This document shows positions 35,341-43,788 of a stretch of DNA of 64,000 bases, piece by piece (the stretch's first letter is position 1; each line of letters opens with the position of its first letter). The notes beneath the pieces are model-generated. The model saw only the letters and a list, made by a program, of their open reading frames with translations. It was not told where the DNA came from and made no database searches. The DNA is taken from assembly GCA_020161435.1 (NCBI GenBank), contig JAIUNV010000001.1, forward strand, positions 62,001 to 126,000, in the 5' to 3' direction. Made by a program: the position numbers and the translations under genes. The stretch is from Bacteroidota bacterium (GTDB lineage: Bacteria > Bacteroidota > Bacteroidia > Chitinophagales > Chitinophagaceae).

Positions 35341-35919
35341 TCAAATTTTTTCTGAGCGAATGCGGCTCAGTGTTTCCAGATTAACGCCGATAAACGTAGC
35401 AATATCGCCCAGTCTGGCCCGTTGCATAATGTCGGGATGCTTCTCTAACAGGTAGTGATATTTTTCTTTTGAAGTGCGTTTACGAAGCATAAACAAACGC
35501 TCTTCACTCATTACATAATACTTCTCTGTAATAACCCTGCCGCAAATATTAAATTCAGGAAAATACTGGTAGGCATATTGCAAATCATCGTATGTAATTG
35601 CATGCACCATTACAGGTTCCAATGCTTCTATTACTTCGTTGGATGGCGTTTGGCTAAAAAAGCTGGCAACAGAAATAATTACATCACCTTCTTTCATAAA
35701 CCATGAGGTGATTTTTTCGCCGTCTTTGTAGTAGTAAGACCGTACAATACCTTTTTCTACAAAACCAATAAAGCTGCTCACCTGCCCTTCTTTCAGCAGC
35801 AGTTCACCGGCTTCGTAAGTCTTTGTTTCCAGTTTGGTATTCAAAAAATCCAGTAGCTCCTCAGACAGGGGTACTATGGAATTAAGCAACTGGATAAGTT
35901 GGTTGTTTATCACGCTCAA
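35341..35919 (-). CDS. Crp/Fnr family transcriptional regulator
   Basis: A 192-residue regulator with an N-terminal cyclic-nucleotide-binding-like barrel (KTYEAGELLLKEGQVSSFIG, VEKGIVRSYYYKDGEKITSW, FMKEGDVI) and a C-terminal winged helix (ARLGDIATFIGVNLETLSRI). The cysteine cluster of true Fnr is absent. No ATG start exists; the frame begins with TTG at 35919 or GTG at 35913. Its ligand and targets are unknown. The divergent neighbour is the thioredoxin-like gene at 36138. Confidence 0.9.
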   Translation of the reverse strand: MSVINNQLIQLLNSIVPLSEELLDFLNTKLETKTYEAGELLLKEGQVSSFIGFVEKGIVRSYYYKDGEKITSWFMKEGDVIISVASFFSQTPSNEVIEALEPVMVHAITYDDLQYAYQYFPEFNICGRVITEKYYVMSEERLFMLRKRTSKEKYHYLLEKHPDIMQRARLGDIATFIGVNLETLSRIRSEKI

Positions 35920-36137
35920 TAATTTTATGGGGCTAAAAATACATTTTCAGTAATTCTCATGGAGATACATTTTATCAAATCCTGTTGATTAGATACAAGG
36001 AAGATACAAAATTGTTACTGCCAACACTATGCCGAATTGCAAGATGAGTTATCACCACATGGTTAATTACACCTTGCCAAGGTTTTAACAACCAACGGGC
36101 TATTTTTACCCGACGTATTAATTATCCGTTTACAGGT

Positions 36138-37577
36138 ATGAAAAAATTTGTGTTATTCGTGGCCGGTATGGCTGCAGTGGCTTTGGTACAGGCGCAAAGT
36201 CCGGCACCGGCTACGCATATTAGTTTCGAAGTAAAGCCCTACAAAAACCAATGGGTGTACCTGGCGTACTATTATGGCGGCATCAAGGCGCTGGCTGATA
36301 GTGCTTTTTTAAATGCCGACAGCAAAGGCGTCATTAAAACCAGCAAACCTTTGCCTCAGGGCATTTACCTGCTGGCCTCTCCCAACAAAAGCATTTTGTT
36401 TGAAATGATGATGGGCGAAGACCAAACCTTTTCTGTACAAGCCGATACCAGCGATATTGAAGGCTCACTTAAGTTTAGCGGCAGTTCAGAAAACGATTTG
36501 TTTGCCAGCTACACCAATTTTTTGGCTCCCCGTGCCAAACAGGCCGACAGCTTGCAGCGAACAATGGGCAGCTTATCGCCGCAAGCAGCGCAGCAGGCAG
36601 GCAATACCCTGCAGCAGCTCAATCAGCAAATAATGCAATACCGGCAAAAGCTGATGGATGAACACCCGCAATCGCTGCTGGCCCTCATGTTTAAAACACT
36701 CAAAAACGTAAACTACCCACCCAAGCTGGCACAGCCGCTTACCCGGCAAGATACCATAGCCCAATACCGCTTTGGAAAAGATCACTATTGGGATGATGTA
36801 GACTTTATGGACGGACGACTGGTGAGAACGCCTGTGTTTGAAAACAAGCTGGCCGACTATCTCGAAAACTGGGTGTCGCCTGAAGCAGACAGCGTCATCT
36901 TCGAATTTAACTGGATGATTGCCCTCGGCAGAAACGACGATGAAATGTTCCGGTACCTCATCAGCTACTTTGTAGACCACTACATGTACCCCAAAATAAT
37001 GGGACAAGACAAAGTGTTTTTGCATGTATACGAGCAGTACCTGAGTGGCGATAAACCAAAGGCCGATTTTTTAAATGCTCAGCAAATGAAAATCATTCGC
37101 GACAGGGCATACATGCTCATGGCCAACCAACTAGGCACCAAAGCCTGGGATATGAACCTGCCCGACCCCACCGGAAAAATGCAAAGTATGTACAACCTGA
37201 AAGCAGCTTACACCATTGTTGCCTTTTGGGATGTGCACTGCGGCAAGTGCAAAGAAGACATGCCGAAAATGGATACCCTTTTTCAGCAAAAATGGAAAGC
37301 CAAAAATGTGCAGGTATATGCTGTAATGGTCAATGAATCGAGCCTGAACGATTGGAAACCCTTTATAGAAAAGCTCAACAGCAAGTGGATACATGTACAC
37401 CAGCCTGCCGACATGCGGGCTGCCGAAGAAAAAGCAGGTACACCCAACTTCAGGCAGTTGTATGATATGCGTAGCACACCTACCCTCTTTTTGCTGGATG
37501 CCGATAAAAGAATCATTGCTAAAAACATTGGCCTCAACGATCTCGATAAATTGTTAGAGCAAAAATTTTTGAAGTAA
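36138..37577 (+). CDS. TlpA-like thioredoxin-fold protein (DUF4369/DUF5106)
   Basis: A 479-residue exported protein with signal peptide MKKFVLFVAGMAAVALVQAQ. Residues about 25-130 resemble DUF4369 (VYLAYYYGGIKALADSAFLN), and a DUF5106-like helical middle covers about 130-335. The C-terminal thioredoxin domain carries the redox motif CGKC in YTIVAFWDVHCGKCKEDMPK and the cis-proline segment MRSTPTLFLLDADKRI. Such proteins reduce or isomerise disulfides in the periplasm. A SurA-like isomerase gene begins 21 bp downstream, giving an apparent envelope protein-folding unit. Confidence 0.92.
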   Translation: MKKFVLFVAGMAAVALVQAQSPAPATHISFEVKPYKNQWVYLAYYYGGIKALADSAFLNADSKGVIKTSKPLPQGIYLLASPNKSILFEMMMGEDQTFSVQADTSDIEGSLKFSGSSENDLFASYTNFLAPRAKQADSLQRTMGSLSPQAAQQAGNTLQQLNQQIMQYRQKLMDEHPQSLLALMFKTLKNVNYPPKLAQPLTRQDTIAQYRFGKDHYWDDVDFMDGRLVRTPVFENKLADYLENWVSPEADSVIFEFNWMIALGRNDDEMFRYLISYFVDHYMYPKIMGQDKVFLHVYEQYLSGDKPKADFLNAQQMKIIRDRAYMLMANQLGTKAWDMNLPDPTGKMQSMYNLKAAYTIVAFWDVHCGKCKEDMPKMDTLFQQKWKAKNVQVYAVMVNESSLNDWKPFIEKLNSKWIHVHQPADMRAAEEKAGTPNFRQLYDMRSTPTLFLLDADKRIIAKNIGLNDLDKLLEQKFLK

Positions 37578-37598
37578 ATAAGGATTGGACGCCCAACT

Positions 37599-39536
37599 AT
37601 GAAACACGTATTGACAACATGGATTGCTGCCGCAATAGTATGCACAGCCAGCCAGGTAGCCGTAGGGCAAACGCTTTTTACCTATGGTAAAAAAGCCGTT
37701 TCGCAGCAGGAGTTTCTCAAAGCCTTTCGCAAAAACCCCAGCAATGGTCCGGTGGTGCAAGCCATGCAAGAGTACCTGCCACTGTACATAAACTACAAAC
37801 TAAAAGTGCAGTATGCCTACGATGAGCAATTAGACACACTGCCCATGCAGCAAGATGAACTGTATCAATATCAACTCCAACTCACCGAAAGTTTTATAAA
37901 CAGGCAAAGCAACACCAATGAGTTAGTGGCAGAGGCACTCCGGCACAGCCAGCACGACAGGTTGGTTCGGCATATTGCATTTGCCTACCAGCCAGGCGAT
38001 GCAATAAGTGAGCAAAAAGCAAAGCAGCAATCGGCTGCGGCCCGCCAGCAATTGCAAAGCAAAGCACCATTTACAAAAGTGTTGCAGCAATACGAAACAG
38101 ACCCCGAAACCTTGCAACAAGGGGGCAGCCTCGGTTGGATTACCGCATTTTCACTACCATACATTTACGAAAAAGAAATTTACAGCATACAACCCGGCAC
38201 CACTACATCTCCCATCAAAGGGTCAGATGCCTACCACTTGTTTTGGGTAGAAAAAGAAAGACCTGCATTAGGCAAAAGAAAAGTAGCCCAGATTCTATTA
38301 TGGCAGCATGCATCTGCATCTGCCGATGAAAAAAAAGCAACCCGGGAACGGGCCGATTCCATACATCGGGAACTTCAGCATGGGCGGCTATCTTTTGAGC
38401 AAGCCGCACTGCTCTTTAGCAACGACCGCACCTCATATACCACCGGTGGCGTACTGCCAGTATTTGGTGTAGGCGAATACGATGCCGCCTTTGAACAACA
38501 GGCCTTTGCCCTTACCAGGCCGGGGCAGCTTTCTGCACCTTTCGAAACAGCGCATGGCCTGCATATACTCAAACTGCTCGAAAGCATTGCTGCACCCACC
38601 GGCCCCGATGATGAAGAAGCGGTAACGGCCTTACAACAAAAACTACTCAGTACAGACAGGGCAGACATTGCCCGTCAGGCTTTTTTGAAAACGGTGATGA
38701 AGAAAATGCAGCTCCGCGAAGAAAACATCAATAAAAATGCGTTATGGCTATTTACAGATTCGGCCATTCGCAACGGTAGCACCAAGGGTATGCCTGTTCA
38801 AAACAGCACATTGTTATTTAGTATTGGCAAAGAACAAACCCTTGCCGAAAACTGGGTGATGTACAACAGGGCTGCGGGCATTGTACCAACGGCTGCTTAT
38901 GCTGCCCGTTACGAGGCTTACATACAACAAACCGCCAACAACTATTACCGCGAAAACATTACACAGTACGAACCAGATTTTGCAGAACAATTGCAGGAGT
39001 TTAAAGACGCCAACCTGCTGTTTGCTGCCATGGAAAAACAAGTATGGTCGAAGGCCGCCAACGATACCCTGGCTCTGCAACAATACTACAACAGCAATAA
39101 GGCAAAATATGTATGGCAAGCTGGTGCAGCAGCATTGATGATAACAGCTACTGATTCAGCAGCAGCCGTAGCCTATCAAACAAAACTAATGCAGCAACCT
39201 TCCAACTGGAAAGCATTGGCAGAAAGCATGAATGAGCAAATCATTACCGATAGTAGCCGCTTTGAAACAAGCCAGCTGCCATCTATGGCAAACAGCAATT
39301 TTAAGCCGGGTACTTGCAGTAGCTTGCTTTACAATAGTATGGATAACAGTTACACATTTGTGTACATTTTTGCAGCCATGCCCGGCGGCGATATCAGAAG
39401 TTTTGACGAAGTCAAAGGATGGGTGATTAACGATTATCAGCAGGTGCTGGAGCAACAATGGCTTAGCAATTTGCGCAAAAAATACCCCGTAAAAATAAAC
39501 GACGCAGTTTGGCAAACACTGCTGAAAACTAAATGA
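37599..39536 (+). CDS. Periplasmic parvulin-type peptidylprolyl isomerase (SurA-like)
   Basis: A 645-residue exported protein. After the signal peptide (MKHVLTTWIAAAIVCTASQV) there is a helical chaperone-like region. The first parvulin domain is at about 125-215 (VRHIAFAYQPG, GGSLGWITAFSLP) and the second at about 225-330 (RKVAQILLWQH, TGGVLPVFGVGEY, FETAHGLHILKLLES). The long C-terminal part has no recognised domain. The family helps outer-membrane proteins fold. It follows the TlpA-like gene by 21 bp and precedes a small Spy-like gene by 37 bp. Confidence 0.93.
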   Translation: MKHVLTTWIAAAIVCTASQVAVGQTLFTYGKKAVSQQEFLKAFRKNPSNGPVVQAMQEYLPLYINYKLKVQYAYDEQLDTLPMQQDELYQYQLQLTESFINRQSNTNELVAEALRHSQHDRLVRHIAFAYQPGDAISEQKAKQQSAAARQQLQSKAPFTKVLQQYETDPETLQQGGSLGWITAFSLPYIYEKEIYSIQPGTTTSPIKGSDAYHLFWVEKERPALGKRKVAQILLWQHASASADEKKATRERADSIHRELQHGRLSFEQAALLFSNDRTSYTTGGVLPVFGVGEYDAAFEQQAFALTRPGQLSAPFETAHGLHILKLLESIAAPTGPDDEEAVTALQQKLLSTDRADIARQAFLKTVMKKMQLREENINKNALWLFTDSAIRNGSTKGMPVQNSTLLFSIGKEQTLAENWVMYNRAAGIVPTAAYAARYEAYIQQTANNYYRENITQYEPDFAEQLQEFKDANLLFAAMEKQVWSKAANDTLALQQYYNSNKAKYVWQAGAAALMITATDSAAAVAYQTKLMQQPSNWKALAESMNEQIITDSSRFETSQLPSMANSNFKPGTCSSLLYNSMDNSYTFVYIFAAMPGGDIRSFDEVKGWVINDYQQVLEQQWLSNLRKKYPVKINDAVWQTLLKTK

Positions 39537-39573
39537 ACATGCATACCTTACTGCTGGTATTCAGTATTGTTTC

Positions 39574-39948
39574 ATGAAAAAATTATACATGCGGATAGCC
39601 AAAATATGGATACTGATCATCACGGCCTGTTGCATTCAATTTGCTGCACAGGCACAACCTAAGCCAGGCCAGCAATTGCCAGTGGCAGAGCGAGTTTCAC
39701 GTACGCTGGAACGATTAAAACCAGAACTATACTTAAACCCTCAACAGGTAAAAGACATGACACCGGTGTACCGCAACTTTTATACAGATATGGATAAACT
39801 GCGTAGCAACGTACAACAACCCACAGCAGAAGAAAGAACCCAATTGATAGACAAAAGAGACGCAAAGTTGAAAACCATTTTGCAAGCCACTCAGTTTGCA
39901 AAACTCAAGGCACTCGAGGAAGATGCTCAAAGAAAAAACGTTCCATAA
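39574..39948 (+). CDS. Small periplasmic helical protein, Spy/CpxP-like
   Basis: A 124-residue protein with a signal peptide ending AAQAQ. The mature part is entirely helical and charged, with LNPQQVKDMTPVYRNFYTDM and LKTILQATQFAKLKALEEDA resembling the LTxxQ repeats of Spy/CpxP periplasmic chaperones. Assignment is by resemblance. It closes the folding-factor unit 36138-39948 and is followed by a strong terminator. Confidence 0.65.
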   Translation: MKKLYMRIAKIWILIITACCIQFAAQAQPKPGQQLPVAERVSRTLERLKPELYLNPQQVKDMTPVYRNFYTDMDKLRSNVQQPTAEERTQLIDKRDAKLKTILQATQFAKLKALEEDAQRKNVP

Positions 39949-39961
39949 AGGGCTACTGAAT

Positions 39962-39998
39962 AAAAAATGCCGGACAACAGAATTGTCCGGCATTTTTT
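39962..39998 (+). terminator. Terminator after the Spy-like gene
   Basis: Sixteen bases at 39962-39977 (AAAAAATGCCGGACAA) pair perfectly with 39983-39998 around the loop CAGAA, ending in six T. Confidence 0.93.
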
Positions 39999-40070
39999 AT
40001 GTAAGCGGTTACCGCTCTTGCTTATTAGGTTATATCTTCTACATTCCATTTTACTTAAATCTGCCACCAC

Positions 40071-40469
40071 ATGAAAAACGCCATCAGTTGGTTTGAAATT
40101 CCTGCCAGCAATCTCGACCGTGCCCAACTATTTTACGAAACCATTTTGCAAACCAAGCTTGTAGACATGAACATGCCGGGTATGCCCATGCGAATGTTTC
40201 CGGTTGACGACCCTATGGATCCGCATGCTGTAAGCGGCGCCCTGGTGCATGCCCCCGGTTTTCATGAACCCGCAGCAATTGGCAGCATGGTGTACCTGAA
40301 TGCCAACCCCGATGTACAATTGGTACTCGATAGAGTAGCTGCCGCAGGTGGTAGCATTGTAGTGCCCAAAACCCTTATCTCAGAAGAGATTGGTCATATG
40401 GCGGTGCTCATCGATTCGGAAGGCAACCGCGTAGCATTGCACTCGGTACCTCCAGGTATGGCCATTTAA
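40071..40469 (+). CDS. VOC (glyoxalase/bleomycin-resistance) family protein
   Basis: A 132-residue cytoplasmic protein with two beta-alpha-beta-beta-beta modules: ISWFEIPASNLDRAQLFYET at the start and VYLNANPDVQLVLDRVAAAG followed by GHMAVLIDSEGNRVALHS at the end. Candidate metal ligands are visible, but the substrate cannot be inferred. The gene follows a terminator and is probably the first of a short plus-strand unit with the DUF6265 gene 25 bp downstream. Confidence 0.93.
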   Translation: MKNAISWFEIPASNLDRAQLFYETILQTKLVDMNMPGMPMRMFPVDDPMDPHAVSGALVHAPGFHEPAAIGSMVYLNANPDVQLVLDRVAAAGGSIVVPKTLISEEIGHMAVLIDSEGNRVALHSVPPGMAI

Positions 40470-40494
40470 TTTTTCATTGTAAAAAGTAATACAG

Positions 40495-40971
40495 TTGAAA
40501 ATTCAACACGCTATCTGTCTTGTGTTTGTGTTGCTGGTTACAAACCAAGCAATACAAGCACAAACTGAGCAACCAATGCAAGCGTTACGAGTACTTACAG
40601 GCAGCTGGAAAATGCAAACCCAGAAGGGTGAAATTTGGGAACGCTGGCAGCAAGAACAACAGCAATTGAAGGGCGTTAGTTTTTCTGTAAAAGCAAAAGA
40701 CACCACTCAATTGGAAGATGTAATACTGGGCATACACAATGGCAAACTCAGTTATGCACCCCGCACCAGTGGCGATGCTGAATCGAAACGGGTGTATTTC
40801 ACACTTGTAAAACAAACTGCCATGCGGTTTGAATTTGAAAACCTGCAACACGATTTTCCGCAACGGATTGTGTACAACTTCATCGGTACCGATTCGCTGC
40901 ATGCTTTGATAGAAGGACCCATCAATGGCAGCCTTCAGCAGCAGCATTATTACTACAAAAGAGTGCAGTAA
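40495..40971 (+). CDS. DUF6265 family exported protein
   Basis: A 158-residue protein starting at a TTG, as no ATG precedes the signal peptide (KIQHAICLVFVLLVTNQAIQ cut near AQT). The mature part reads LTGSWKMQTQKGEIWERWQQ, then FEFENLQHDFPQRIVYNF, which is the characteristic HDFPQRI stretch of this family of calycin-like small proteins. Function is unknown. Its stop is 2 bp from the stop of the convergent amidohydrolase gene. Confidence 0.8.
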   Translation: MKIQHAICLVFVLLVTNQAIQAQTEQPMQALRVLTGSWKMQTQKGEIWERWQQEQQQLKGVSFSVKAKDTTQLEDVILGIHNGKLSYAPRTSGDAESKRVYFTLVKQTAMRFEFENLQHDFPQRIVYNFIGTDSLHALIEGPINGSLQQQHYYYKRVQ

Positions 40972-40973
40972 AC

Positions 40974-42062
40974 TTACTCTTTCGGAAACAAACTTTTATC
41001 GATGTTGGGAATGATGCGAAACGCATTTTTATAATACACTTTTCGCAGCACTGCATCACTCAGTCCCATGCCATACATTGGCCAAAATGCATGGTACTTT
41101 TTATGGTAAGGAAAATACTCGTCGTTGGTTTCTAACACCCGAAAGTAAGTGGCGTATTCCTCAGGTACCCAGCTGTCTTTGCCAAACAAAATGCGGTCCT
41201 GATATTTATCGAAAAAAGCCTTGGCCATGCGTGGCTGGCGGCCCAGCTCTGCTATCACCGCACCAAACTCCACTACCACATTGGGCAGCCTGGTAAGTAT
41301 TGAATCCAGCTTGGCCAAATTGTTAGGATACCAACCAAAATGTGCTGCTATAAAAGTGGTTTTCGGATGCTTGGCAAACATGCGGTGTTGCTCGTCTATC
41401 AGTGTTTGCCATGGTGCGGGGTTATCAACGGCCCGCTTACGGTTGGGGTGTGTTTTCAACTCCAGCAACCGTTCGTTGTTGTTATCCATCGGTTCCCAAA
41501 ACGAAGCCGGATCGGCTGTGTGTATGAGCACCGGAATGCCAAGCTGGCCGCAGGTTTGCCAAATGGCATCCAGTCGCACATCATCTACCGTTACTCTTTT
41601 TCCATCGGTATCTTTTACACTAAATCCGAGGTTTTTAAAAATCTTCAAACCATTAGCTCCATTAGCCACATCGGCTTTCAATTGTGCTACTGCCTTTTCG
41701 GTCCAGTTGGCACTGCCAACACCGTTAAAATCGATATTGGCAAACACAATAAACCGTCCCGGTTGTGTGGTCCTGATGGCATCGGTTTTCTTTTTCAAAG
41801 CATCACCATTGCCACCGCTCAGGTTTACCATTACCTGCATGTTGAGCTTGTTCATCACGCCCACCAATTGCTGCAGATCGGCTTCGCCCATATTCCACTG
41901 ATGATTGTGTACATCAATAAACGGGAACTTAGCCCGCTGCAACGGTTGGCCGGGCACCACAAGCGTTGATGGTGGATTGTATTTTTCAAAATCGATGGTT
42001 TGTGCAGCAAGCGGTAGTGCCGAACCCAACAGCAGGGCGGCAAAAAACAATGGCTTCATCAT
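40974..42062 (-). CDS. Exported amidohydrolase (Amidohydro_2 type)
   Basis: A 362-residue protein. Two adjacent ATGs at 42062 and 42059 give a signal peptide (MMKPLFFAALLLGSALPLAA). The TIM-barrel metal sites are visible: FIDVHNHQWNMGEAD, KIFKNLGF, IPVLIHTADPASFWEP, FIAAHFGWYPNNL and RILFGKDSWVPEEY with the catalytic Asp. The substrate is unknown; relatives include decarboxylases and lactonases. It is encoded 61 bp downstream of a thioesterase on the same strand. Confidence 0.9.
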   Translation of the reverse strand: MMKPLFFAALLLGSALPLAAQTIDFEKYNPPSTLVVPGQPLQRAKFPFIDVHNHQWNMGEADLQQLVGVMNKLNMQVMVNLSGGNGDALKKKTDAIRTTQPGRFIVFANIDFNGVGSANWTEKAVAQLKADVANGANGLKIFKNLGFSVKDTDGKRVTVDDVRLDAIWQTCGQLGIPVLIHTADPASFWEPMDNNNERLLELKTHPNRKRAVDNPAPWQTLIDEQHRMFAKHPKTTFIAAHFGWYPNNLAKLDSILTRLPNVVVEFGAVIAELGRQPRMAKAFFDKYQDRILFGKDSWVPEEYATYFRVLETNDEYFPYHKKYHAFWPMYGMGLSDAVLRKVYYKNAFRIIPNIDKSLFPKE

Positions 42063-42123
42063 AGTACTAAAATAGATATGGCTTACCTGTACAGCAAACC
42101 GCTGATAAAACAAGCATCCTCAT

Positions 42124-42579
42124 TTACATGCTGATGCCTTTGGCCAAAGCACCGTAAGCAATGGCACACATTTCATTTTTATCGTTGAACAGTTCTACTG
42201 TGCCAAACACCCGGTTGCCCACTACTTTTTGCGTAATGGCGGTAGCCGTAAGGCTGCTGGTACGAAAAGGCTTAAGGTAATGAACGGTAAGCTGTGCAGT
42301 GGCCGTCATGCCATCTTTATAGTGCAGCAAACCCAGCAGGCCCAGGGCCAAATCGGCAATGGCTGCAATGGTGCCGCCGTGTACCGCATCGCTGCCAATG
42401 CCCCCCAAATGATAGTCTTCTACTTTGGCAATGTGCACCTGAGGTTGCTCGGGATTGCTCAGGCTGATGCTGGCACCAATATGCTGCAGTTGAATGGATT
42501 TATTGAAGAGTTCTTCCAGCTCTTTCCACTTTCCCGTGGTGGCCAGCGTACGATATTTATACAATTGGGTAAGGTTCAT
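42124..42579 (-). CDS. PaaI-like hotdog-fold thioesterase
   Basis: A 151-residue protein with the hotdog helix region GSDAVHGGTIAAIADLALGL, whose HGG and following acidic residue form the usual active site, and a second strand block TAQLTVHYLKPFRTSSLTAT. It probably hydrolyses acyl-CoA thioesters. The ATG at 42579 is the only reasonable start. The 265 bp between it and the divergent T9SS protein gene hold no further gene. Confidence 0.92.
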   Translation of the reverse strand: MNLTQLYKYRTLATTGKWKELEELFNKSIQLQHIGASISLSNPEQPQVHIAKVEDYHLGGIGSDAVHGGTIAAIADLALGLLGLLHYKDGMTATAQLTVHYLKPFRTSSLTATAITQKVVGNRVFGTVELFNDKNEMCAIAYGALAKGISM

Positions 42580-42844
42580 GGCAAATTTTTTTTCGAATCG
42601 GTTTTAAAAATACATTGATTTTCAGGATGAAACTGAATTGGTTGGGAACCCACCCCAAAATTTTAGCACTAAAAGTTCATTGTTGCGCTTTTGATATTAT
42701 ACCTTTAATTTCTGAATTAGTAGACCACACCCTTTACCCAACGCCTACACAGCGTAGATTGTCCCTAAACCAACCCCTTATCTGTAAACCCTAGACGTAT
42801 CCGAGAGCTTCATCTGTACATGATGCTGCCAACGTATATGTTGC

Positions 42845-43678
42845 ATGCCCTTAAACCTCATGACAAAGTCATTTTTCGGTGGCTTGGTCGCAGTGCTGTT
42901 GCTGCTGCAATCGAATATCATCCAAGCCCAAACGGGTCAATTTTATCGTTCTCGTGTAACCGGAGAATGGGCTGTAGCCAGTACCTGGGAATGGAGCAAT
43001 GCCATTAATGGCACCTATACAATAGCAACTGCTGCGCCTAATAACACAGCCAATAGCATTCTCATACAGAATGGCCATACAGTTACTATAGAAAGCAGTG
43101 TTTCTATAGATGAAACCACGGTAGCAATCGGCGGAACGCTAAGATGGGTAAAGGGAAACCTTAATGTAGTTGGAAGTTCAAATAACGGACTAACTATAAT
43201 CGGCATGTTTGAAGATGCCAGCAACAGTGCTGGCCTTCCCTCAGTAACATCTCCTTCGGGAATTGTTGTAACGCCAGGTGGAATATTGCGAGTAATTGTC
43301 GAAAAAAACAAAAAAGATGGTTACGCCAGTAATAATATTAACGATGGACTGAAAGAGAAAATTAACTGGCAGCATGGCTCCATTTTTGATTGGGCTGTAG
43401 ACCTCGCTTTCGAAGATGATAATACCATCTATTTTCCAAATGCTGCAGAAGGGACCATTCCCATTTTTCGCATTACAGGAAGCTCCGGCACTGACCCTTT
43501 CAGTATGATTGGTAAGGGAAATCCACTTGTTATAAATGGCTTATTAGAAGTAAACAAAGCGGTGCAGTTACAACTGGCAGGTCAAAAAACTTTCCGCAAC
43601 GGCATCATTGGTACCGCAAACCTCACCATGAATGCCGGGTGTGGTAAAATATTGATCATTGAGCCACTTCCGTTATAG
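42845..43678 (+). CDS. T9SS-secreted surface protein, N-terminal part of a frameshifted gene
   Basis: A 277-residue reading frame with signal peptide ending NIIQAQ. It carries the module EWAVASTWEWSNAINGTYTI and SILIQNGHTVTIESSVSIDE, which is shared with the intact paralogue at 45872, and reaches FRNGIIGTANLTMNAGCGKI before a premature TAG at 43676-43678. The reading continues in the next frame as TSVIGGTGSIILNANGLDVS, so one base is missing or two are extra between 43663 and 43675. Together with 43789-45621 it would form a protein of about 925 residues. A 5' leader of about 140 nt follows a TACCTTTA box at 42700-42707. Confidence 0.8.
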   Translation: MPLNLMTKSFFGGLVAVLLLLQSNIIQAQTGQFYRSRVTGEWAVASTWEWSNAINGTYTIATAAPNNTANSILIQNGHTVTIESSVSIDETTVAIGGTLRWVKGNLNVVGSSNNGLTIIGMFEDASNSAGLPSVTSPSGIVVTPGGILRVIVEKNKKDGYASNNINDGLKEKINWQHGSIFDWAVDLAFEDDNTIYFPNAAEGTIPIFRITGSSGTDPFSMIGKGNPLVINGLLEVNKAVQLQLAGQKTFRNGIIGTANLTMNAGCGKILIIEPLPL

Positions 43679-43788
43679 GTGGAACTGGCAGCATTATACT
43701 CAATGCCAACGGGCTGGATGTTTCTTCGGCAGCCTGCACCCTTATCAGCAATAAAACAATTAATCAAACCAGCGGAAGTAATGGCACC

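Noticed and set aside
43660-43678. Programmed ribosomal frameshift in the first T9SS gene
   Set aside because: There is no slippery heptamer or obvious stimulatory structure at the join; a plain one-base deletion explains the data better.
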